From Callaeas wilsoni (lineage: Eukaryota; Chordata; Aves; Passeriformes; Callaeidae), in contig VWPU01000905.1 in the NCBI GenBank assembly GCA_013398955.1, forward strand, positions 543,818-607,817: a stretch of DNA of 64,000 bases, in the 5' to 3' direction. How positions within the stretch are numbered: the stretch's first letter is position 1; each line of letters begins with the position of its first letter. The notes beneath the pieces are model-generated. The model worked only from the letters and a program-made list of their open reading frames with translations. It searched no databases and had not been told where the DNA came from. Positions 40,621 through 53,210 of this stretch are shown here, in pieces. The translations under genes and the position numbers were made by a program.

Positions 40621-43600
40621 GATTACTTGCAATTTTAGTCAAATGCCAAACCCAATAATTTTATGTTATCCTTGGTTCCACAGGACAATCACAATTTAAT
40701 TACAGATTGATGGTCAGGATTATTACTTTTAAATTAAATGAGTTAAAGTACACAAGGAGTAGAACAGGAGTAGCTGCTTCAGAGGATTTCCAATCCTATG
40801 CTTAAACTGTGAATAAAACAAGAGATAAAAACTCAAGAATGTCTTCCATCTGCCTGCATGTCTATAAGATCCGGGTGGTAAGTGTTTTTGAATACATAAA
40901 TATTGCAAATAAATTTAGCAAGAACTAGACTAAAGCAGGAGTAGCAAGACAGTTTTGTTAAAATAATATAAACATATATTGATAGATCTATTATGATATT
41001 TTAGGACTTGAAAGTTTATATAACAACTAAGAGGTATCTCAAAAACATAGTATATATCCTATGACTTTTTTTTTTTTTTTTTCATGTGCTGGACATATTC
41101 TTTTGGGAAAGAAAGGAATTCTAACAGCAGAAGAGATAAAAGCTAAACCATCCTTCCTTTCACCACAGGGAATCTAATGCTAATGGAATATCAAAGTTGA
41201 AATCCATCTATTGGACCTGAGGAAATAATTTTCCTGTAAAGATACGCCAGAAATAAACTTATCTCCAGAGACAGTGTGAAGGAACAGTAATCAGCATGGC
41301 AATTCTGAAAGATCGTGTTAAAGCAGGGAAAAACATAAGCAACAGAGAAGCTCTTGCATTGTCAATTATTCCCTAGTACTAGGTTCATCTATCTGTCTGC
41401 TGTTAACTTGGCTTCAATTACCTGAATTCATCACTTTTCATCTCCACTGTGGTCCTCATAGCATTCAACAGCTGCAGCTCCACCGAGGGAAAATCTGATG
41501 CAAAGATTGCTCTACTTTCCAAGTGCAAACAAAAAAAAGAAAAAGGCCGCACCAGATTTTCCTAGCCCTCACAGGACCTCCTTCCTCAGCTGCCTTTGCC
41601 CTGCCCTAATTGATTGGGGATGAATTTGCGTGACAGCAAGCCAGCTGAGTTCATGTGTTAAGATTTTCTACCAAGGTGTGTGAAATTCAGGTTATCTCAT
41701 TCTGAGAAAAGGCAGCCAGAATGATCTATTTGTAGTGAGAAATGAATGCTTGGCGCTATGCTGAAAGGATCTGGCCATAACAGTAAGTTAGTTTGTTTTA
41801 AAAAAATAACTTTAAACTTAGTTTCATACATTTTTGAAGTGAGTGGATGGCTAGGGGAGTGCTATTTGATAACAAATAATTTATTTCTGACACTTTAAAA
41901 TCTAAAAAAATTAAATTTTTGTAGTAAAAAAGAATTTTGTAAGTGGCATGGATTTAAAGTGTGTTCACCTTTCATCATAACAATTTCTCTGACATCCCAA
42001 GAGTTCAGGCATGCTTAGAGTAACAGAAAGGAGGTATTTGCCTCATAGGACTGTGCCTTACATCTCACTCAACCTGTTAATTTCTCAGGCTCCTTTGATT
42101 ATCAGCTCATATAGTTTACGGCAACTGTTACCTCCATGTCCAGAGGGCCACGAAAAAACTTGAATAATCAGACACAAAAAAAGGAACATGGATATTCTTC
42201 ATGAATTACGCATGGACTGCATACCCTGACTCACCTATAGGAAAAAGAAAAAAAAAAAAGTGGGACTGTAAGTGTACATTTTCACAAAGAGAGCATTCAC
42301 TTCACTATATTTAAGTTTGGAGTGTTCCTTGTTTTCATAGATTCCCTCTCACTGCCAGTTCGCCTTTGTTCTATTACTGCTTTCTTCTTTTCAAACATTT
42401 TCCCATCATCCCATTAAGTCAGGACAATAAAGCTAGTTTCTTTGAACTAATAAGTACAGTCCTGGGGAACTGTCTGACAAGAGATACTCTGGCAGAAGCA
42501 GTCTGTGAAATCCACAATATGCCAGAACTTGCTCTCTTCTGTGCCCCATACATTCATCATGGGAACGGGAAAGGAAGAATACCCGCCATCTCCTAAATCC
42601 ATTCTAAAAAGTTGATTTATTATTTCATATCTTACCTCTAGAGACCAAGACTAGAGTAAAACTATTTTATCAAACATCCCAGATCATCTCTGAGCACAGA
42701 TAATAAAATATATATGCTCATGTATGCAATAAGGGCTAGGGGACTTTAGTCCTGGATTTTCCTTATTTATTGATATCACTTTTTCCCAAGTCAGCAAAAT
42801 TACCTAAATAGTAAATGTTCTTCCACACAAGTTACAGAATTTGGCCCAGAATAATTAAAGAGGCTTCTCAAATATACATAAAAACAGTAACATTTGTGAC
42901 ATAGCTTTTAGGAAAATATAGAATAGTAGAACCACTGTGATTACTCCAAAATTGCCAGCAAGGGGAAAGAAACACAGTACAATAGAAATCAGCTGAGTAA
43001 ATGTTTTGTGCACTCAGAGAGGTAGCAGTCATGACCAACAAATACCTCTTTGTCCTGTAATTCTGCTTCAAAGTCTTAAGTCACTGACTATCTAGATACC
43101 TAGATTTTCCAGGTATTATATGTAATGTTAGTGAATCAACCAACCTATCACAATGACAGATTAGAAATGACAGCAGAAAAGCAACAAAAGCAGCATATAT
43201 GTTACATACATATAAAAATTTGAACTGACTGGTGGATTTAGCAATAAAACAGTTAACAAAAATTCCAAAATATGTTTTAGAACAGACAGAAACTCATCAA
43301 GACAGAATTATGTGGTAAGTTCTTGACCTACATTTCAAAAAGAGGAAAGGAAAGAGGAAAATTTTAAAAATCCAAATGAAGCAGCAGAAATTAGCTTTCT
43401 CATTGTGCTTTGTGAAGAATATGAATGTGCAATCTGGTATTGGAGTGATGGTGTAGATCAAAAAGAAAGAGAACCAGCAAGGATTTACAAAACTGTAGCA
43501 TGGACTTCTTTTCCTTATAGTCTTGTACAAATTGTCTTCAAACATGTGCTTAGTGCTGAACACCTAAAAGCTATCAAAAGCAGAATGCACATATTGCATG

Positions 43601-44499
43601 AAAAAAAATGGAAAATAGTTTTGGGGACATAGCTGCATTTTTAAAGATGCAAAGCCAGTTACAGTTAGGAGAGGGGTTTTGAGTTAAGTTGATGTTTCAT
43701 ATATAAAGATATTAGAATAAATCATAAAAGTATTATAAAAATCTAATTAAAATATTTACCTTTGAAGCTTTAAATTAAACTTTATACAAATTTTATAACA
43801 TTAAAGCAAGTCTACTTCTGGGAAGATTAGTATGCATCTACCACCTGGAATATGTGAGATTAAAAACCTAAAGAATTACGTCCAGATGGGTGTTTCTATG
43901 GAACTAAAATAATCAAAAGCTAGAGTAGACCGTCATTTGGTATGTTACAGCTAAAGAGCTATAACATCAAAATATGAGAAAGTTTATGATCTCAAACCCA
44001 AACCATCATTATTTATACTGCAGTCTTTCTGTCTAATTAGCTCTTTCAAGATGATAATCTCTATCTTTTTTCAGGAGGAAATGTGGGGGTTTGAGCAGTG
44101 ATGTGGTACATCTTTGAAATCAGTTGAAAGAACATTCGTTCTTCCCAAAAGGAAGCTAAGTACTTTTGTACCATAACATACAAATTGTTACGAACTCATT
44201 TAGCAAAGCATGCGAATGTAACGGTGAAGCTGGGACACCATTTCTTATTTATATGCTGGTATCAGAAAGGAGCGGAAAGACAACCCACTCACCTCACTTC
44301 AAAATCTGCAGCTTCCATAACATAACGGGGAACAAATTTTCAGCAGCAGACAGAGCAAAACAGTCCTCTTTCCTGTAGCACTGTATCCTCAGTATCCCAT
44401 GCATCTTACATCTTTATGTAGTAGGTGTGGCAACAGTAATCAGGCTTAAATTATAAGTATACAAATCACATTTGTTATTTAACTAAAACTTTGTGCTAG
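40621..44499. other. AT-rich unique sequence, no gene seen
   Basis: No gene recognised. A 17-base T tract lies at 41066-41082 and an A-rich tract at 42242-42260. The open frames at 42366-42596, 43405-43632 and 44166-44378 lack motifs. Confidence 0.55.
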
Positions 44500-45090
44500 G
44501 TATCAGAGCTGGTCTGGTTAGCGCACCCAGTGTGTTGACCCTGAGTCAATAAACCCTCAGACAATCTGGGAACGGCACAGTGGGCAGGTTTGAGATCAGT
44601 TGGAAGCAAGGTGGTTGATTGAACCTTCAGTATCATGTATTTGACTGATATGGTTACAGGGTCCTTCCAGATGGGAATTTTGTACAGTTCTTGAAATTCC
44701 CCAAGGCAGCTCCTTCACTGTCTCATCTGATTTGTCAGCTTAAATGTGTCGACTGACGTCCTGGATGGAGTGATCAAAGTCTCCCCAAGTGGTTTGGGCT
44801 GCTGAAATGGTCACACTATTCAGAAATAAGATAATTGTAAGTAGTCAAGACAAAATGTTCCTACAAACATGATAACAGGGGTCTGTTCTCATTTGCAACT
44901 AAGATAATCAATAGCAATGATTTACAAGTGTTGCTGGGGTAATTACATGCAACCATGGGCAACTGGGGTATAAGAACTGAATAGAAGACGAGTCTGGGGA
45001 GTCTCACCTGATTCAATTAAAGATACTGCTGCTATATGGACTCTTGCAATGAAAATTCCTGTCACTACTGAACAGCAACAGACATTCCAT
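44500..45090 (+). repeat. Possible decayed LTR-derived sequence
   Basis: The stretch is less AT-rich than its neighbours and has LTR-like signals in plausible order near its right end: a TATA-like GGTATAAGAACTG at about 44966-44978, then ATTCAATTAAAGATACTGC at about 45013-45031 (a polyadenylation-like variant). An earlier AATAAACCCTCAGAC occurs at about 44548-44562. I could not find matching ends or a target duplication, so this may be old LTR material or coincidence. Confidence 0.3.
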
Positions 45091-45492
45091 TTCCTCTTGG
45101 AACTGCCACATAATTCCAAGATCCCAATAAATGAACTTCATATGTATATATCCATTTTAAATACTATGTAGTGAGTGTTGGACAGCATAAGAACACTGCT
45201 AATTACTTCAGCTGAGTAAAAAAATTGGCAAAATTTTGATAAAAACAAAAAGATAAAAACTAGGATTTTATCTACTAGCACCCAAAACCCCCCACCCATC
45301 CAAAACCAAACCAACCCAACAGTAAATGACTAATAAACCAAATTTTGTGGAGCAGAATAGAGATCAAAGAGCATATAGAGAGAAATCAGATATTAGTACA
45401 AGGAAATCAAATCCAGGAGAAGTAAAATGATGGAGGAAACTTGAAAAAATATTTCTAGAATATAGAGAGAATAAGAAAGAAGCTTTGACAAA
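45091..45492. other. AT-rich unique sequence
   Basis: Includes a short C/A-rich run at about 45280-45322. Nothing else recognised. Confidence 0.6.
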
Positions 45493-46715
45493 GTGATTCA
45501 CAGACAACTCAGGTTGGAAGACACCTCAGAATGTTATGAAACTCAGTCCCTGCTCATACCAGAGTTGTTTCAGAGCTCAGACCTGGTTACTCAGAACTTA
45601 GTCCAGTGAGACCTCTAAGGGCAGGGACTGCACAGTCTCTCTAGTCAGCATGTCTCACTGCTGGGCTGCTCTTGTGGGGAAATAATATTTCCTCATATAC
45701 AGCCTGAACCCCTCATTTCAACTTTTTCAAGTTGCCTTACATTTTGTCATTGCTCTGAGCTGTGCAGAGACTGGCTCCACCTCCTTGATAACTTTCCCAC
45801 AGGCACTGTTGGGATGCTGTCAGATGTCCTCTCCTCCAGGCTGAAGCAGCTCCTATCCCTCAGCCTCTCCCTGTGGTGCAGACAATGCTGCAAATGTGGT
45901 CTAATGAGTGCTGAGGGGAGGGAGATAATCACTGCTTTTATCATCTGGCCATTCTTCTTTCCAAGCCACAGCTGTTGGCTACCTGTGATGATTGAGGCTT
46001 AGCTCAGTGCCCACCAAGCCCCAGCGATTTTCCGACAGGGCTCATCCCAGCCTCGCTGTCCTTAGCCAGTGCCATTTTAAGGCCTTTGTCCCAGAAGCAG
46101 CAGATGGCATTTGCCCTTGCTCAGTTTCACAAAGTCCCTGTTGGTCCATTTTCCTAGCTTATCCTGGTCCCTCTGGATGGTATCCTGTCATGGAGTTGTC
46201 TCCCCACTTTAGTTTAATCTGCACACATGATGAGTGTGTGCTCCATTACCCCTCCAGGTCCTGTTTTAAAGGATAAAAGCATTAAGAAGTACAGTCCCAG
46301 GACAGACCCTTATAGTTCTCCCCTTTCATGGACCTCAAGGTAAAACATGACCCATTAACCACGACCCTTTGGGGCTGACCATTCAACTAGCTTTTCAGCA
46401 ATTGTCCATCCCTCCAGACCATAACATCCTAAGATGGACACAAGAACATTTAGAAGACAGTCAGGTTTGTCAGATATTATTTGCTCTTCATAAACGCATG
46501 CTGGTAATTTCCAGTGGCTGCCTTCTCTTCCACATGCCTAGAAATAGGTTTCAAAACTCACTCCACCATTTTTCCAGGATCTAAACTAAATCTGTCCAAC
46601 CTGCATTCCTCTGGCTTGCTTTTTCTCCTTTTGAAGATGCGTAAATCATTTACCTGTCTTCAGGCATTGCAGACATCTCCTGGTCTCCAGAACCTTCCAA
46701 GCATGATAGTCTGGG
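45493..46715 (-). mobile_element. CR1 LINE, old and strongly diverged
   Basis: Read in reverse, the left end (CAACTCAGGTTGGAAGACAC) corresponds to the CR1 3' end. Further right come recognisable ORF2-derived blocks: CTCTCCTCCAGGCTGAAGCA (about 45831), a CAGGACAGACCCTTATAGTT block followed by CCATTAACCACGACCCTTTG (about 46298-46368), and CATGCTGGTAATTTCC (about 46498). Last is a block with CTCCTTTTGAAGATGCGTAA (about 46625). The order matches minus-strand CR1 through the RT region. Many indels leave no useful frame. The 188-codon plus-strand frame 46514-47080 is antisense to this element and runs past it, so it is not a gene. Confidence 0.85.
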
Positions 46716-48615
46716 AAGGATATGAGCCTGTTCTTTCATCTCCAAGCTGGATGCAGCATGAACTAGACAACCAATTTTTCTTAGGTCCAAAGAGTATCAG
46801 CCAGACTTGGTGTTATGCAGCTCTGCCAAGAGCCATGCCTTTCCAAAAGCAGCAAGAGAGGTGTCATCCTTTCTTACAGATCAACGGTTCTACTGACTAT
46901 CTGACAAAACTGATTCATGATTTTTCTCTTCATTTCAAGTTTTTCTGCTGCTGTGGGAATAATTTCTTTCATTCAGAATTAAGTGTCCAACAGAACATCA
47001 ATGGGAGTAATCTATGGGATTCAGTGAAAAATGCATCTCAGACACATCAATCAAAATTTAGTTACATATATCCGTATTAGCCATTGAACAAAAGAGCAAA
47101 ATGAATCTGCCAAGAGCAAAACTGGATACGAAAGCCTTAGCTTGGCACACGATCAAGATGTTTTAAATGGGGCTAAAGGACAAGTTCTTCCCTAAGGAGT
47201 AAAATCAGGTTGGGAAGAGACAACCCATTTGTTACTTTAGTCACCCCAAGAGCTCAAAGTGACACTGGACAAATGATGACAAATTGAAGCACTGATGTCA
47301 ACATTTCAGTTATTGCTTACAATATGGGTTCAGTGTTACACATTTTTGGCTGAATAAAGCATCCATATTTCTGAGACTTGTTGGTCAGTGTTTGCAAACA
47401 ACTTGTGCTACAGGTACAATATTTCTGGCCGGAAAAATGAAGCACCATATCAAAAAATATGTCACAGACAAACACAGAAGAAACAAATGTTGGCTTTGCA
47501 GAAATGGGAAGGAAGAGCAAAAAATTAAACAAAAAGTTTATAAAAGCCCCACAGCGATTACCTCAGGAATTATAAGTCATAACAGTGATCTGAAGAATAT
47601 GCATTGGTTAATGCTAAAAAAAAAATAAAATTGCCCGTTTATTTGTTTTACAAATTAAAATCTAAATGAAGTGTCTACAAAATTAACCATTCCACTCAGC
47701 TTAGTCGTAATGATTATAAGAATATGTGCTCAAGAAGCCTTTTCAATGTCGTGCATGAAATAGCAATATCACTTTTAAGCTGACCTGACTCAGTGGTTTC
47801 CCAGAAGGTGACTAAATTCTATGTCCAGTTTTTAGGAGTGTCATTGCTCTTTAAATTAAAGTTGTTTATATAAGGCATGGAATTTACTGGTGTAATGTCA
47901 TTCATGGTATTGAATTAGACATGTTCTACAAGGAATCAGCTTAGCATAAGTTTTTTCATAAAGGGCAGTAAAGGAAAGGCAGTGTTAAAGATCAAGTAAA
48001 ATAAGAAATATCAGACAGGAACAGAAGTAGGTGGGGATAATATTTATTGAGGATATTTGAAAGAAAAGTGCGAGATGAAGAAGACAGAAAAAAAATGTTA
48101 TTCCTGAATGGACTCTGCAGTAGATATTTTATAGCAGAAAAAAGAAAAAATAGGTAAAAATTATTTAAAATGTCTTAGTTCTAGGCCAAAACACAGAAGT
48201 GATCTAATCTGGTCAAGAAATTTTATGATATGAAAATGACAGTCTACTCAAGGCAATAAAACCCACTTCATTATCTCTTTGCAAGTTTTTATCTAAACCC
48301 AGAAAAAACTATACACATAGATATAGAGCTCAGTTTATCCTTTCCAAAAGTAGCTGCATATTGCTGTCCAGAGAACGCAAAGGATTGCTATCAGATTAAT
48401 GTTTTGATAGTTGCACTACGCTTTTTAGCCCTAATTGTTCTGGTACTAAACCACCTGTCTCCTGAGTATCATAGTTTCATTTAGAGTTAGGCAAAGAGAA
48501 CATGTAAAGATAACAAAAGCAAGAAACACTGATTTGCTCTTACCAGCAAGGAGAGTAATGAATAGATACAAAATGTAGAAAATTCTATGATAAATTGCTG
48601 ACCACAATAGTAATA

Positions 48616-48665
48616 TTTGGCCTGTGTTTCAATGTCTGTGTTTCTCTTTGGCCTGTGTTTCAATG
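48616..48665. repeat. 19-bp direct repeat with 31-bp period
   Basis: TTTGGCCTGTGTTTCAATG occurs at 48616-48634 and again at 48647-48665, separated by 12 bases. The perfect identity suggests a recent local duplication. Confidence 0.9.
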
Positions 48666-50644
48666 CCCAATATCAACAATATCTTTTATCCTATATGCCT
48701 TTGTGGTGCTTCAGTGCATTACAATCACACTCATTGACAATTTCAAAGCCAAATTATTAAAATTTAAGAAGAACAACACTTGCTTTAAAATGTTCTGTTA
48801 CTATTTAAAAGTAGAAAATGTAATTTCTAATAAATACAGTGCTGGGCCTTTTTTAAAAATAAGTTTCGAAAACTTTCTGCCAAACAGATGTTGCTGGTGC
48901 ATTTGTCTAAGAAATTCAAAGTTCCTTCAGAGAAACAAAATCCTAAACTATTCACCTCATGATGACAATACAACACAGAGGAAAAAAGTAAATCAAGCTC
49001 CTACTTCAGTTTAAAGCACAGGAATACAAAGGGAAAGACAACATTTTTGTCTTTCTAATATAACTGAGACTCAGTGGTAAAATACAATAGGCTTCTAATC
49101 ACCTCTAGAGCTGCAGTCTTTTCCCTTCTGCAGATATAATTTCAAGATAACATTTTTTTAATGCTGGAAAGAGATAAGAGATAACTAATACCATATCAGT
49201 AGTATCAACAAATTTGCTTAATAACCCAAACCAAAAAAGTGGTCAAAATTATAACTGTTAGAAAAATGTAATGAAGAATGTTCTAAGATCTCAGTTTATC
49301 TTCTTTTCACTCTTGAAAACCAGCTGCAGTGAATAAGATCGAGACAATTTAAATTATTACCAGTTAATCCAAGGGAGAAAGAATATTTCAGGATGAGCCT
49401 GTCAAAAATAGATATTCATTTGCACAACAAAATTTACCAGGTGAAGAATTTTTTTTGAAAGACAGAGGACAAAATTTTAATTTATTATTCTGAAAATAAA
49501 TTTAAAAATGGAAAGAGCCAAAATTCATTAAAATTATGGAAATAAAAATGCATCAAAGAAAACTTTTGCTTTTCCTAAGGCCTTTTATAGAGTCAGTGGG
49601 CTTGCAATATTTTGTTAATATTCTGCTTTCCAATTATACGCAGGTAAATTTACAGATCTACTTATTTGTTTTTAAAAGTCTGAATAATTTTGAATACTTT
49701 TTTTTCGACCTGGGAACAACAAAAGACAACTATAGAATTGCTTCTAATCCTATACTCAGGCTGTATAATTAATCATTGGTCAAATGACTCTACAAAGTGA
49801 AAAGGAACTACAAATTTCTATGATGCTCTGAGTTATTTTGTTTGAATGGATGCTTTCACATTTTGAATACTCAATGAAAACAGACTGTTACTTTTAGAAA
49901 TAATCCAGAAAAAGAATAATTAATTTTCAATGACAAGACATAAATCCTAGGCACTTAGAAAAAAGAAGTCGAAATGCAAAATTAGCTGAGTAGATCCTTA
50001 ATTAATTTGAGTGCAGGCAGGCATCCAGATATCTTTCAATACATTTGCTTGATATCCCTTAATAAAAGGAAGGAAGTTTGTGGCAAAGCAGGAAATTAAG
50101 CTGGGGCCCAGTACCACATTACAGTTGTTTTTATGTAATCATATATTCCGTATATGAAGTGACCTTTATTCACAGGGTCTTGCAGACACCACATCTGAGA
50201 AATAAATCTGCTCCTTCAAAACCAAACTCCTTGACTCTACTCCATACAAACCCACACATGGCAAGCTGTGGAAGCTGGAAGTCACTTGCACATTTCTTGT
50301 GTCATTTTTTAATGCCATTGGTCTAATTTGGCACTAATTCAGTCTTATCAAGGTAATATTTTAATCAGTCCCCCTGCAGTGTCAGTCTCCTGCTGTGAAG
50401 GCCCTTGGTGCATCAGGCTGCTGTGCACTTTTCTACCTGGGCTGCAGGGACCATATTAATTGCCCACTAACATTTCAGTGAAGACTGATATTCACACTGA
50501 GCAGAGCTGGCTGCCAGGCAAATTGTGTTAATCAAAGGCTATTAACCCAAGTGAATGGGATCCTGAGTCAGCTAAAACTTTAAGCTAAATCTGTCTAGAC
50601 TTTCTTAATTCCATATTCTTTAAATAACATTGAAATCCTTCTAA

Positions 50645-50760
50645 ATTTAAAAAAACAAAAAAAAAAAGAAAAACAAAAACAAAAGAAACAACCAACCAAA
50701 CAAAAAAACTCAAAACAGACAAATAAGTATAGAAACAAAGAAAAAAAAGGCCAAAAACCA
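50645..50760 (+). repeat. A-rich (AAAC) low-complexity tract
   Basis: Runs of A broken by C, CC or G over about 115 bases; simple-sequence DNA. Confidence 0.8.
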
Positions 50761-52037
50761 CCCTAGATAAGTTTAAGTTAGTAGGTCTGCTAGAAGTACG
50801 GAAGGCTAGAATAGAAGTACAGAAGGCTTATACTTCCCACTCTGTCCTTATAAGGCAGACTCTTGCTTGCAGGTTTGGTTTTACATACGTGTGTTACCTT
50901 CTAAGCTGAACAGAACCATTCTGTATCCCCTGTTGTCCCTCAGAAAGCTCTTTCCATCAACTCTGAGGTTTGCTTCTCTCTTCACCAGGAGATCCATCTG
51001 ACAAGTCACTCCTCCCTTTGAAAAAACAGTGAATAAAGTCGAAAAGAAAGGAAAAGGAAAACAAACTCCAAGCCAGCCACCCACAATTAGTGTATTTTAG
51101 AGATTCCAGCATTATCCATTCACTCTTAACAGGAAAAGTATATCACTTGCCAGCAGGAATGAAAAGCAGCCCTGCAGTCCCTAGTGTGTATTTCTAGGAG
51201 TAGCAAGTACCAGAAGGGTAGTAGGGGTGAGTGTTCAGCCTTGCATAGCACTTTTAGGGAATTTGTGTCTGTTATTGAGTTGCTTCTCTACACTCTCCAG
51301 CATCTTGCTTTCTTGGGATAGAATTCAGGACTTTAAAACTCACTTTTTTTCTGATTTAATTACCAGTGAACTGAATCACTATTTTCATAAATAGCATCTT
51401 CTTCTTTCTAGAATCTAAAAATAGTTTCTTTATTATTTAAAATTACCCTTTTCCTGTAGTAAAAACAATAAAGTCCCAACCTTACTAGAGGTAGTGTAAG
51501 TTGTGGGGTTTTTTTCGATAGCTTTTCACTGACTCAGCTCTTATTCTTCAGACCATAGTGAACATCCAAGTAATACCTGCTGTACTCTTAGCTTCACTTC
51601 AAGTCACGATTACTGAAAACAGCAGCTTATGTTGAAGCAGGGTTAAACAGCTCACTTGATCAAATGATATCTTTTCTGCCATATTGCAAATCGTAGCTGA
51701 AAGGTGGGGAAAAGACCTTTATTTGGACATACTGAATTTGTCTTGCACACAGTTAAGGTGTTTTCCTATTTGAGCAAATCCATTGCTGCTGAAGGTACAC
51801 AGCATTTTGTCATGTTTCTACTGCCTAATCTATCATAAACCACAGATTCCTGTTCAAAGTATCAAAACTGTTCTCGCATATATTTTTAAACATGAGGTTT
51901 TATATACATTGACTTGTAATACTCTGAATAAAATATGACAGTCCTCACAAGGCTATGTAGAGAATGGCCAGCAGTATCATATCTTGCTAATAATGGTTGT
52001 CTTAAAACGTTTCTCTTTCAAGATTCTAAGCACGGTA

Positions 52038-52130
52038 AATAGTCTACAGAGGTTAAGCTACTTTTCCAGACTCAGTGCCTGAGTCACAAAGGTTCCTGTT
52101 TTCCAGTAATCATTTCACATTAAGAGCTGT
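52038..52130 (-). repeat. MIR-like fragment (ancient), reverse orientation
   Basis: ACAGAGGTTAAGCTACTTTT followed by CCAGACTCAGTGCCTGAGTC resembles the reverse complement of the MIR core ('CAGAGAGGTTAAGTGACTTGCCCAAGGTCA'). The rest of the match is weak. Confidence 0.45.
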
Positions 52131-53205
52131 ATACTTTGGGACTTTATTTGCCTACATTGGTTTACTCGCTTTCTTTCTACCTCCTCCATCTAGATGTCTG
52201 CTGTTTCAGGTACTTCCCCACAGTTTGTTTAGCATTCTATCTGAAATGCAGATTAATATACTTCCCCTTTACTTCTCCATTCCTGTAACCACCTGAGACT
52301 TCACCTTGTACCCCAACATATCCTTCCATAATATGCTCTTGACAGTCATGCATATGGTTACTTTGCATCTTGCTTCCTTGAAATTTTTTTCCCAGAGCTC
52401 AGCAATTGGATCCTCAGGCTGAGGTCTCCCCTTATGACAATCAGATGTGAGGATATAGGAGTTGCAGAAATGGCCTGATGTGTTTTTTTTAACTCCCAGG
52501 ATGTAACAAATCTCTTTAGAGAAAGGGATAATAACAAAAACAAACAAACAAAAAAAGCAGAGTTATTTGTACTGTAATTGAGATTCTGTCTCACTATGGA
52601 GCTCTTCACATTGGCTCCAGGGAGATATTTTCAAGGGAGTATTCTGCTCACTCCTCAACCACATGTCAGTAAGTACACTATATTCTCCTCTGTCACTTCA
52701 TAACCAAAATATTATCCCATATTTTAGGCGCATTGTCTTGAGTTTGGAAACACTGTTTTAATTTGCTCATAACTGTAATTTTCAAGGTGACACACTTTGC
52801 TCTTAATACTGAGGCCTTACATCTTTGCATCTTCTGCAAATTGCACCAAAGCTCACTAACTTTTATCATAGCTCTCTTTTATGCTGAATTCATTAATGAA
52901 AATATGTCAAAATATCAATATCAAAACATTTTATTTGTGGAGATACTGAAGAATGTTTTTCTTATTTATTCTCTCCCTTTGGTGCAATCAAATGTAATTT
53001 GGCTTTTAACCAGGTTCTTGTCCAATTTACATTTCTAGTGCCAAATTCTTTTATGAAATTGAGACAGAGAATATTTTATTTATTCATTTTCCCAAAAGAA
53101 TTCTATTATTTTCCAGGGTGAATTTTCTGTGTTCTCATTTTGAACCCTGTTTTCTGGATTCATCATATTTTGATCTTTTTTTTTCCCCTGAAACAATTTT
53201 GATTA
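52131..53205. other. AT-rich unique sequence, no gene seen
   Basis: No repeat or exon recognised. Contains a short CAAA tract at 52537-52555. The plus-strand frame 52763-53038 has no domain. Confidence 0.55.
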
Positions 53206-53210
53206 AATAC
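53206..53210. repeat. Target-site duplication, left copy (AATAC)
   Basis: AATAC directly precedes the LTR's TG end and matches 54160-54164. Confidence 0.85.

Larger units (their letters stand above)
46716..52037. other. Unique sequence, no gene seen
   Basis: No gene or transposon recognised. It holds a 19-bp direct repeat (48616-48665) and an A/C-rich simple tract at about 50645-50760. A GC-richer block at 50340-50600 has a non-repetitive look. The 139-codon frame 48595-49014 begins on the duplication and has no domain. Confidence 0.5.

Noticed and set aside
44516..44590. tRNA-like stretch (GGTCTGGTTAGCGCACCC)
   Set aside because: It resembles a tRNA A-box, but no matching B-box, anticodon arm or acceptor-stem pairing follows at the right distance.
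46514..47080. Longest open frame in the window (188 codons, plus strand)
   Set aside because: Its first 200 bases are antisense to the CR1 element at 45493-46715 and the rest has no domain; low stop density by chance is the simpler reading.
48595..49014. 139-codon plus-strand frame with hydrophobic start
   Set aside because: Begins on a local 19-bp duplication, has AT-driven composition (many Lys, Asn, Ile, Phe), no domain and no plausible neighbouring exons.
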